Assembly (NCBI RefSeq): GCF_017876295.1
Contig: NZ_JAGINT010000001.1
Span: 992,001-1,056,000 of the forward strand
Reading direction: 5' to 3'
Length of the DNA: 64,000 nt
DNA from: Kribbella aluminosa
GTDB taxonomy: Bacteria > Actinomycetota > Actinomycetes > Propionibacteriales > Kribbellaceae
Shown: piece after piece, positions 44,931-51,325 of the stretch
Position numbering within the stretch: position 1 is the stretch's first letter
How the letters are laid out: every line of letters begins with the position of its first letter
The notes under the pieces: generated by a model
What the model was told of the DNA's origin: nothing
Databases searched by the model: none
Seen by the model: the letters and a program-made list of their open reading frames with translations, nothing else
Made by a program: the position numbers and the translations under genes

Positions 44931-46283
44931 GTGAGTGCGCTGCGCTGGTCTGTCCGGACGCTCGACCGGGCGCTCGACGGTGAGACGGTCTACCGCGAGC
45001 TGCTGGCTGCCGAGCCGGTCGCGTTCTGGCTCGACGGCAGCCTGACCGACAGGGCGCCCCGCCGCGTCTCCGTCCTCGGGACCAGCGCAGGTGCGGAGGT
45101 CATCACCCGGGACGTCGCCGACGGTGACGTCTTCGCCGAGCTGAACGAGCTGCTCTCCGAGCGAGCCGCCGAGCCGCCGCCCGAGCTCGCCGGACTGTTC
45201 TGCGGCGGCTACGTCGGGTACTTCGGCTACGAGCTGAAGGCGCTGACCGGAGGGGTGGCCGCGCACGAGGCCACGACGCCGGACGCGCTCTGGATCTGGG
45301 CAGACCGGTTCGTCGTCATCGACCACGACCGTGACCGCACGTACCTGGTCGCGCTGGACGGCGGCGACGAGTGGCTGGACCGCGCCGAGGAGGCCGCCTC
45401 GAACTGGTGGATGGGACGGGTCGACGCGCCCGCGATCGCCCGGCTCGACCTCGAGTCGCACCTGGAACAGGACCGGACGACGTACCTGGCCGGCGTCGCG
45501 CGGGTGCTCGCGGAGCTCGAGGCCGGCGAGTCGTACGAGGTCAACCTGACGAACCGCGTCCGGCTGCCCGCCGTCCCGGACCCGTTCGACTTCTTCTGCT
45601 GGCAACGCTCCGCGAACCCGGCGCCGTACGCCGCCTTCGTCCGGTACGGCGACCTCGCGGTGGCCAGCTCCTCGCCGGAGCGGTTCCTGACCGTGGACGC
45701 GGACGGGTGGGCCGAGTGCCGCCCGATCAAGGGCACCGCGCCGCGCGACGACGACCCGGTCGCGGACCAGCTCGCCGCGAAGGCGCTGGCCGAGGACGAC
45801 AAGACCCGCGCCGAGAACCTGATGATCGTCGACCTGATCCGCAACGACCTCGGCCGGGTGAGCGTCCCGGGGACCGTGAGCGTGCCCCAGCTGATGCAGG
45901 TCGAGAGCTACCGCACGGTGCACCAGCTGGTGACGACTGTCCGCGGACGGCTGCGCGCCGGGGTGACCGCGGTGGACGCCGTACGGGCGTGTTTCCCGCC
46001 GGGGTCGATGACCGGGGCGCCGAAGATCCGGACGATGCGGATCATCGACGAGCTGGAGTCGAGCGCGCGCGGGGTGTACTCCGGGGCGCTCGGCTACCTG
46101 ACCGTGGACGGGCGGGCGGACCTGAGCGTGGTGATCCGGACGGCGGTGCTGACCCCGGACGCGACCGTGATCGGGGCCGGGGGTGCGATCGTGCTCGACT
46201 CGGACCCGGTCGCGGAGTACGACGAAATGGTGCTGAAGGCAACGGCTGCCGTCGGCGGATCGGTTGGGGGAGCCAATGAGTGA
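44931..46283 (+). CDS. pabB: Aminodeoxychorismate synthase component I
   Basis: 450 aa. Chorismate enzyme of folate biosynthesis: amidates chorismate to 4-amino-4-deoxychorismate. Family motifs: ARVLAELEAGESYEVNLTNR, RPIKGTAPRDDDP (the PIKGTxxR signature of PabB), AENLMIVDLIRNDLGRVSV, FPPGSMTGAPKIRTMRIID and GYLTVDGRADLSVVIRT. Start uncertain: GTG 44925 is open, but TACGGT lies seven bases before GTG 44931 (leaderless). It overlaps the downstream pabC by 8 nt, so the two form an operon; pabA is not in the window. Confidence 0.9.
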   Translation: MSALRWSVRTLDRALDGETVYRELLAAEPVAFWLDGSLTDRAPRRVSVLGTSAGAEVITRDVADGDVFAELNELLSERAAEPPPELAGLFCGGYVGYFGYELKALTGGVAAHEATTPDALWIWADRFVVIDHDRDRTYLVALDGGDEWLDRAEEAASNWWMGRVDAPAIARLDLESHLEQDRTTYLAGVARVLAELEAGESYEVNLTNRVRLPAVPDPFDFFCWQRSANPAPYAAFVRYGDLAVASSSPERFLTVDADGWAECRPIKGTAPRDDDPVADQLAAKALAEDDKTRAENLMIVDLIRNDLGRVSVPGTVSVPQLMQVESYRTVHQLVTTVRGRLRAGVTAVDAVRACFPPGSMTGAPKIRTMRIIDELESSARGVYSGALGYLTVDGRADLSVVIRTAVLTPDATVIGAGGAIVLDSDPVAEYDEMVLKATAAVGGSVGGANE

Positions 46284-46974
46284 CCTGGTGGTGGCGGACT
46301 CGTTCCTGGTGGCCAACGGCAAGGTCCGGGGGCTGGACCTGCACCGGGACCGGTTCGTCAGGTCGTGTGCGGCGGCGGGGGTTGCCGCGGAACGGTTCTG
46401 GGACGAGCAGCTGGGGCGGTTGCCCGGGTTCGGGCGGTGGTTCCCGCGGTTCGAGCTCCATGCGTCCGGGGACCTCGCGGTGCAGTTGCGGCCGGCGCCG
46501 CCGACCGGGGGCCGGGTGCGGGTCGCCGTACACGAAGGGCCGGATCCGCGGACCGCGCCGCGGGTGAAGGGGCCCGACCTGGAACTGCTGGGCAAGCTGA
46601 AGGAGTCCGCACCGGACCGCGCGGACGAGATCCTGCTGCTGGACGCCGACGGGACGGTGCTCGAGGCGGCGTACTCCGCCGTCGCCTGGTGGGAGGACGA
46701 CACGCTCTGCTTCCCGCCGTCCGGTCGCCCGCTCCTCCCGTCCGTCACCGCCCAGTTGCTCCGCCGGATCGCCGCCACCCAGGGCATCGAGGTCGCCGAG
46801 CACCCCATCACCCCCGACGTACTGCGGAACACCACCGAGGTCTGGCTCGTCAACGCCCTGCACGGCATCCGCCCCGTCCACGCCTGGGGCCCGTCGCCCA
46901 TCGACCCGCTCCCCAACTCGCACTCCACCGAGTGGCAGACCCACCTGGAGTCTCTCGCCACCCGCCTGCCCTGA
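46276..46974 (+). CDS. pabC: Aminodeoxychorismate lyase (class IV PLP enzyme)
   Basis: 232 aa. The fold-type IV core (HRDRFVRSCAAAGV, RVKGPDLELLGKLKESAPDR, EILLLDADGTVLEAAYSAVA) with the catalytic Lys in RVKGPDLELLGKLK-like region. Removes pyruvate from aminodeoxychorismate to give p-aminobenzoate for folate. ATG 46276 has GGGGGAG nine bases upstream and overlaps pabB by 8 nt. Length is shorter than ilvE, which fits PabC. Confidence 0.85.
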   Translation: MSDLVVADSFLVANGKVRGLDLHRDRFVRSCAAAGVAAERFWDEQLGRLPGFGRWFPRFELHASGDLAVQLRPAPPTGGRVRVAVHEGPDPRTAPRVKGPDLELLGKLKESAPDRADEILLLDADGTVLEAAYSAVAWWEDDTLCFPPSGRPLLPSVTAQLLRRIAATQGIEVAEHPITPDVLRNTTEVWLVNALHGIRPVHAWGPSPIDPLPNSHSTEWQTHLESLATRLP

Positions 46975-46990
46975 CCCGCCTTGCTAAATG

Positions 46991-46998
46991 TGATATCA
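46991..46998 (+). promoter_or_regulatory. Palindromic site in front of the SPFH-RHH operon
   Basis: TGATATCA is a perfect 8-bp palindrome, flanked by a direct ttgcta repeat (46981 and 47001). It lies 37 bp before the SPFH gene. The RHH protein encoded next is a candidate ligand; ribbon-helix-helix factors often bind such AT-rich palindromes. Confidence 0.5.
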
Positions 46999-47034
46999 GT
47001 TTGCTACCTTTGGGCTATTCGAGAGGAGCGTGTG

Positions 47035-47934
47035 ATGACTGATGTCGTGGTGGAGATGCCGGATCCGAAGGTGGTCGAGCGGGGCGGCTGGGAGCGGAAC
47101 GGGTGGCCGTTCGTAGGACTGGCGTTCGTGCTGGCGGTGATCGGGGTGGTGGTCCTCGTCCTCGGCGCCGGGAACGGCTGGATCGTCGGGCTCGGGATCC
47201 TGGTGTTCCTGGTCGCGGTGATCGTCGCCGCCGGGCTGACCGCGGTGTCGCCGGGGCGGGCGCGGGTGCTGCAGTTCCTCGGGCAGTACGTCGGGACCGT
47301 CCGGACCACCGGTCTGCGCTGGGTGATCCCGATCGCGACCCGGCGCGAGGTGTCGACCCGGATCCGCAACCACGAGACCGCGGTCGCCAAGGTCAACGAC
47401 GCCGACGGCAACCCGACCGAGATCGCCGCGGTGGTGGTCTGGCAGGTCGAGGACACCGCGCAGGCGATGTTCGAGGTGGACGACTTCGTCGAGTTTGTGG
47501 CGATCCAGACCGAGACCGCCGTCCGGCACATCGCCAACAGTTATCCGTACGACGTGCACTCCGAGGAGGACGTGCTGTCGCTGCGGGACAGCACCGACGA
47601 GATCACCGAGAAGCTGTCGGCCGAGATCGGGGCCCGGGTGCAGGCTGCTGGGGTGCGGGTGATCGAGTCCCGGATCACGCACCTGGCATACGCGCCGGAG
47701 ATCGCCCAGGCGATGCTGCGTCGCCAGCAGGCGGGCGCCGTGATCGCGGCCCGGCGGCAGATCGTCGAAGGCGCGGTCGGCATGGTCGAGCTGGCGCTGG
47801 AGCGGCTGTCCGAGCACCAGGTGGTCGAGCTCGACGAGGAACGCAAGGCGACCATGGTCAGCAACCTGATGGTCGTGCTGTGCGGCGATCGGGACGCACA
47901 ACCGGTCGTCAACGCCGGCTCCCTGTACCAGTAA
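47035..47934 (+). CDS. SPFH/band-7 (stomatin-like) membrane protein
   Basis: 299 aa. Two N-terminal hydrophobic segments (about 26-46 and 48-68) are followed by the SPFH domain: [60 protein letters not shown], and the C-terminal [20 protein letters not shown] coiled-coil. SPFH proteins scaffold membrane domains. ATG 47035 has GAGAGGAG ahead. Followed in an operon by an RHH protein and GPP34 gene; the trio recurs in Actinobacteria (from memory). Confidence 0.93.
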   Translation: MTDVVVEMPDPKVVERGGWERNGWPFVGLAFVLAVIGVVVLVLGAGNGWIVGLGILVFLVAVIVAAGLTAVSPGRARVLQFLGQYVGTVRTTGLRWVIPIATRREVSTRIRNHETAVAKVNDADGNPTEIAAVVVWQVEDTAQAMFEVDDFVEFVAIQTETAVRHIANSYPYDVHSEEDVLSLRDSTDEITEKLSAEIGARVQAAGVRVIESRITHLAYAPEIAQAMLRRQQAGAVIAARRQIVEGAVGMVELALERLSEHQVVELDEERKATMVSNLMVVLCGDRDAQPVVNAGSLYQ

Positions 47935-47943
47935 GTCGTCGAC

Positions 47944-48153
47944 GTGGCCGTCGAACGGAAGAAGGTCCTGCTTCGGCTGGATCCCGCGGTGCACGACGCG
48001 CTCGCCCGCTGGGCGAACGACGACCTGCGCAGCACCAACGCCCAGATCGAGTACCTGCTTCGTCGCGCCCTGGGCGACGCCGGCCGCCTTCCGGCCGGCG
48101 TGACCAAACAACGCCGCCCGGGCCGCCCGTCCAAGGAGGATGAGGATGAGTAG
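47944..48153 (+). CDS. Ribbon-helix-helix (Arc-type) DNA-binding protein
   Basis: 69 aa, GTG start 9 nt after the SPFH stop. The ribbon is [20 protein letters not shown] and the second helix [18 protein letters not shown], as in Arc/MetJ/HicB-like antitoxins. A basic Pro-rich tail ends in SKEDEDE. The stop overlaps the GPP34 start (8 nt), so it is coupled. No toxin gene is next to it; the partner is SPFH and GPP34 instead, so an autoregulator is more likely than an antitoxin. Confidence 0.82.
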   Translation: MAVERKKVLLRLDPAVHDALARWANDDLRSTNAQIEYLLRRALGDAGRLPAGVTKQRRPGRPSKEDEDE

Positions 48154-48865
48154 AGCTGTGGTGACGCCGCTACGGCGGCCGGAACGCTCGACGCCGGCCA
48201 GGCGACCTGCCCGACCACGCAAGACCGTTGCGCTCGGCAACGCAGCGGCCCCGGAATCCTTGGCTGCAAGGCTTTTCCTGCTCGCGTACGATCCGGCGCG
48301 CGGCCGGCTGACGGCTCGGTCCAAGCTGGGGAAGGTGTTGCGGGCTGCTGTGCTCGTCGACCTGCAGCTCAACGGAAACGTCGATGACGACAACGGGCGG
48401 GCCCGGGTGACCAGCGGCCCGGTGCCGCTGGATCCTGTGCTTGCGGGCGTGCTGGAGGAGCTGCGGGCGGTCGGGCCGCGGCGCTGGCGGTACTGGATCG
48501 ATCGGCGGGGTGGCGCGACCGTCCGCCAGGTCCGTGACGAGCTCGCCCGCGCGCATCTGATCAAGGTGGAGCCGCATCGTGTGCTCGGCATCATTCCGGC
48601 GGATCGCATCACGCTCCGGCACGCGTTGGTACGGCGTGACGTCCTGCGGACCGCGCAGGACACGCTGCGGCCGTCGCGGTTGGTGTCCCGCGTGGACCTC
48701 CGGGACGCGGCCGTCGTCGTACTCGCGGCGACCGCGGACCTGCGTACGGTCGTCACCAAGGACCAGAGCACGCGCCACAAGGACCGCCTGGCGCAACTCG
48801 CCGTTCGCGTCGGCCCCGCCGTACCGGCCCTGAAGAAGTCTCTCCAGTCCGCCAACGCCGGCTGA
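48146..48865 (+). CDS. GPP34/GOLPH3-like protein
   Basis: 239 aa. A basic N-terminus precedes the GOLPH3-like domain: [40 protein letters not shown], and [20 protein letters not shown]. In eukaryotes the fold binds PI4P; bacterial GPP34 proteins are poorly understood. ATG 48146 is preferred: AAGGAGG (48133-48139) is six bases ahead. ATG 48140 would leave no spacing. It closes the SPFH operon. Confidence 0.88.
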   Translation: MSRAVVTPLRRPERSTPARRPARPRKTVALGNAAAPESLAARLFLLAYDPARGRLTARSKLGKVLRAAVLVDLQLNGNVDDDNGRARVTSGPVPLDPVLAGVLEELRAVGPRRWRYWIDRRGGATVRQVRDELARAHLIKVEPHRVLGIIPADRITLRHALVRRDVLRTAQDTLRPSRLVSRVDLRDAAVVVLAATADLRTVVTKDQSTRHKDRLAQLAVRVGPAVPALKKSLQSANAG

Positions 48866-48919
48866 CCCACCACGGTGCTACGGTCCGTCACTCAACTAAT
48901 GGACCGAGGAAGGGGGTGG

Positions 48920-49279
48920 ATGGTGTTCGACGACCGGAGTCCGATCTACCTGCAGATTGCCGAGCAGATCAAGAACGACATCGTCAGCGGTGCGCTCGCT
49001 GAGGGGGAGCAGGTGATGTCGACCAACCAGTACGCCGCCTTCTACCGGATCAACCCGGCGACCGCGGCCAAGGGATTCGCGCAGCTGGTCGACGACGGCA
49101 TCCTCTACAAGAAGCGTGGGATCGGGATGTTCGTCGCCGCGAACGCCCGCGACCTGCTGCGGACCGGCCGCCGCGACTCGTTCTTCGCCGAGGTGGTCGA
49201 CCCGATGGTCCGGGAGGCCAAAGCGATCGGCATCCCGCTCACGGACATCGTCCAGCACCTCGGGGGTGCGGCCCGATGA
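48920..49279 (+). CDS. GntR-family regulator, YtrA type
   Basis: 119 aa from ATG 48920 with AGGAAGGGGG ahead. HTH: IYLQIAEQIKNDIVSGALAE, TNQYAAFYRINPATAAKGFA, followed by a short helical tail (FFAEVVDPMVREAKAIGIPL). Stop overlaps the ABC ATPase start (ATGA). Head of a three-gene ABC exporter operon, the second such module in the window; the palindromic operator is not obvious here. Confidence 0.9.
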   Translation: MVFDDRSPIYLQIAEQIKNDIVSGALAEGEQVMSTNQYAAFYRINPATAAKGFAQLVDDGILYKKRGIGMFVAANARDLLRTGRRDSFFAEVVDPMVREAKAIGIPLTDIVQHLGGAAR

Positions 49280-50172
49280 CCACCGCGCTGACTGTGCGCA
49301 CCGAGGAGCTGTCGGTCCGGTTCGCCGGGGTGCCCGCGCTGGACCGGCTCGACCTGCGGCTGGCGCCGGGGAAGATCCACGGGCTGCTCGGCCGGAACGG
49401 CTCCGGCAAGAGCACTCTGGCCGCGACGCTGGCCGGGTTCCGCCGGCCTGACGCCGGCCGGGTGCTGATCGAAGGCGGTGACCTCGGCGCAGCTCAGGAG
49501 CCGTACGAGAACGCGATCGTCACCAGCCGGGTGGGCCTGATCCGCGAGTCCGGCGACGTACCGGACAGTGTGCCGGTGAAGCACGCGGTCAGGCTCGCGG
49601 CGGCGCTCCGCCCGTACTGGGACGCCGACCTGGCCGCCGAGCTGCTGGACCGCTTCGAGATCCCGCTGAACAAGAAGATCCAGAAGCTCTCCCGCGGTAA
49701 GAAGTCCGCGCTCGGCGTCGTGCTCGGTCTCGCCGGCCGCGCTCCGCTGACGATCTTCGACGAGAGCTACCTGGGCATGGACGTCCCGTCCCGGAACCTG
49801 TTCTACGACATGCTGCTCGCCGACTACGCCGAGGTGCCGCGCACGATCGTGCTCTCGACGCACCTGGTCAACGAGGTCAGCACGATGCTGGAGGAGGTCG
49901 TGATCCTCGACAAGGGCCGCCTGGTCACCCAGTCGCCGGTGGACGCGCTCCGCGGCCGCGGCGCCTCGATCGTCGGCCCGGCCGCGGCGGTCGACGAGTT
50001 CACCGCCGGGTTCACGGTGCTCGCGGAGGAGCGGCTGGGCGGTACGAAGTCCACCACCGTCCTCGGCGACCTCGACCCGGCCCTGCTCGGCCAGGCGACC
50101 GCGGCCGGCCTGGAAGTCGGTCCGGTCGGCCTGCAGGATCTGTTCGTCCACCTCACGGGAGCGCAGTCGTGA
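49276..50172 (+). CDS. ABC transporter ATP-binding protein with altered signature
   Basis: 298 aa. Walker A GRNGSGKST and switch LSTHLVNEVSTMLEE are normal, but the ABC signature reads KLSRGKKSALG in place of LSGGQ, and Walker B is APLTIFDESYLGMD with the catalytic Glu present. These changes match the second ATPase type of YtrA-regulated operons, not a dead gene. It partners the membrane protein coded downstream (4-nt overlap). Confidence 0.9.
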   Translation: MTTALTVRTEELSVRFAGVPALDRLDLRLAPGKIHGLLGRNGSGKSTLAATLAGFRRPDAGRVLIEGGDLGAAQEPYENAIVTSRVGLIRESGDVPDSVPVKHAVRLAAALRPYWDADLAAELLDRFEIPLNKKIQKLSRGKKSALGVVLGLAGRAPLTIFDESYLGMDVPSRNLFYDMLLADYAEVPRTIVLSTHLVNEVSTMLEEVVILDKGRLVTQSPVDALRGRGASIVGPAAAVDEFTAGFTVLAEERLGGTKSTTVLGDLDPALLGQATAAGLEVGPVGLQDLFVHLTGAQS

Positions 50173-50921
50173 GTACGGCGGTGCTGCCGCGCGGAGTCAC
50201 CGACACGCAGCGGCTGAAGCAGGTGGTGCTGTCGATGGCGATCGGGCTGCGGCCGATGCTGGTCGGCTACTGGGCCGTGATGGTGTTCGCGCTGTTCGTC
50301 GTCGGGCTGCTCATCCAGTTGGTGTCCGGCGGCGTCACCGCGAGTGCCTGGGACTACGGGACGCAGTCGCCGAAGTACTTCTCGATGGCGGTCGGCATCA
50401 CGATCACCCCGGCGTACTTCTCGCTGCTGATCTCCCAGGGCGTCACCCGGCGGATGTTTTCGGTTGCCGCAGGCATCTATCTGACCGGCGCGGCGGTCGC
50501 CACCTCGGTGCTCTGGGTGCTGGTCTACCAGGTGGAACGCGGGTTGTACTCGTGGCAGGGCTGGCCGGACAAGCTGACCAACGCGCACCTGTTCGGCAAC
50601 CCGTCGCAGGCCGGCCTGATCTTCGCGGAGTACTTCCTGATGATCCTGTCCCACGAGGTGACCGGCTGGTTGCTCGGGATCACGTTCGTCCGGCTCGGGT
50701 TCTGGCGCGGTGTGATGCTACTGCCGCTCGCGCTGCTGCCGGCCGTGGCGGCCGAGCTGCTGCTGGTCGCGCAGTGGCTCGCGGGCATCCTGAACAACGT
50801 CGGCTACCACCGTCCGCCGCTCGCCGTCGCCGTGCCGACGGTCCTCGTCGTCAGCGCCCTCGGCCTGTACGCCGGGTACCGCATCCTGCAGCCGATGGCG
50901 GTCAAACCCCCTAAGGGCTAA
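50169..50921 (+). CDS. ABC exporter membrane subunit
   Basis: 250 aa, about six hydrophobic segments (LVGYWAVMVFALFVVGLLIQ, YFSMAVGITITPAYFSLLIS, VAAGIYLTGAAVATSVLWVL, GWLLGITFVRLGFW, VMLLPLALLPAVAAELLLVA, LAVAVPTVLVVSALGLYAGY). The gene overlaps the ATPase by 4 nt. It has no recognised ABC-2 motif but occupies that place in the operon. The export substrate is unknown. Confidence 0.85.
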   Translation: MSTAVLPRGVTDTQRLKQVVLSMAIGLRPMLVGYWAVMVFALFVVGLLIQLVSGGVTASAWDYGTQSPKYFSMAVGITITPAYFSLLISQGVTRRMFSVAAGIYLTGAAVATSVLWVLVYQVERGLYSWQGWPDKLTNAHLFGNPSQAGLIFAEYFLMILSHEVTGWLLGITFVRLGFWRGVMLLPLALLPAVAAELLLVAQWLAGILNNVGYHRPPLAVAVPTVLVVSALGLYAGYRILQPMAVKPPKG

Positions 50922-50927
50922 GGCGAG

Positions 50928-50993
50928 TTATGCACAGGGGGTGTGTATAACTCGGGTCGTTCCTGTGGATGGTGGTGCGATCACTGTGGACGA
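50928..50993. promoter_or_regulatory. Cluster of DnaA-box-like sequences
   Basis: TTATGCACA (50928-50936) and the inverse complement TTATACACA (50942-50950) both match TTATNCACA; they face each other as an inverted pair with 5 bp between. Two weaker boxes follow: CCATCCACA (50964-50972, 7 of 9) and TCGTCCACA (50985-50993, 8 of 9 of the actinobacterial TTGTCCACA), both read on the minus strand. Not oriC, as dnaA, dnaN and oriC neighbours are absent. Confidence 0.5.
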
Positions 50994-51199
50994 CCCAATC
51001 TGATGTCTGGAAAAGCTTGTGCCGACCTCGCCGACGGGCGTAGAAATGTCGATACGTTGCTTCGGATCGGGGCAGCGGGTCGAACGGAAACCGAGGGCCC
51101 TCGCGGTGGGGATCCCCACCGAGGTAGACCGGTGACGGGGTCTGCCGGCCTCCACGGACCCGGCTCGGGAAGCTGGAGACGTCACTATCCTTCAGCTGT

Positions 51200-51234
51200 G
51201 CGGGCCCCTCCGACTCATACTCGGAGGGGCCCGC
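51200..51234 (+). terminator. Strong GC hairpin
   Basis: gcgggcccctccga (51200-51213) pairs perfectly with tcggaggggcccgc (51221-51234) around a 7-nt loop (ctcatac). Located between the ABC operon and the convergent glycoside hydrolase; may end the plus-strand transcript. No U-tract follows. Confidence 0.65.
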
Positions 51235-51271
51235 CATCTGGCCTCTACAAGAACTTCGCAGTACCGGAAAC

Positions 51272-51318
51272 GACGAACCGGCCGGTGCGCATCCGTTCTG
51301 CACACCGGCCGGTTCGTC
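51272..51318 (-). terminator. Terminator hairpin of the glycoside hydrolase gene
   Basis: gacgaaccggccggtg (51272-51287) pairs perfectly with caccggccggttcgtc (51303-51318), a 16-bp stem with a 15-nt loop, 8 bp past the glycoside hydrolase stop. Confidence 0.82.
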
Positions 51319-51325
51319 TCGAAAA

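Larger units (their letters stand above)
50922..51325. other. 404-bp gene-free region
   Basis: Holds a cluster of DnaA-box-like words (50928-50993), the hairpins at 51200 and 51272, and a perfect palindrome ggtggggatccccacc (51105-51120). I find no convincing ORF or tRNA. No Rfam family can be assigned by eye. Confidence 0.5.

Noticed and set aside
44865..46961. 698-codon minus-strand ORF opposite pabB and pabC
   Set aside because: Antisense shadow of two well-recognised folate genes.
47944..48153. RHH protein as half of a toxin-antitoxin pair
   Set aside because: No toxin-sized gene is adjacent; the operon partners are SPFH and GPP34.
46996..48891. 631-codon minus-strand ORF opposite the SPFH operon
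   Set aside because: Antisense shadow; the plus strand has three coupled genes with good starts.
49276..50172. ABC ATPase as an inactive pseudogene due to LSRGK signature
   Set aside because: Walker A, Walker B Glu and switch His are intact and the gene is coupled on both sides.
50928..50993. Chromosomal origin oriC
   Set aside because: Only four DnaA-like words, no AT-rich unwinding region, and no dnaA, dnaN or rpmH nearby.
51040..51190. Riboswitch or structured RNA between the ABC operon and glycosidase gene
   Set aside because: It holds short palindromes but no motif of a known riboswitch could be matched by eye, and both flanking genes end here, so a leader is not expected.
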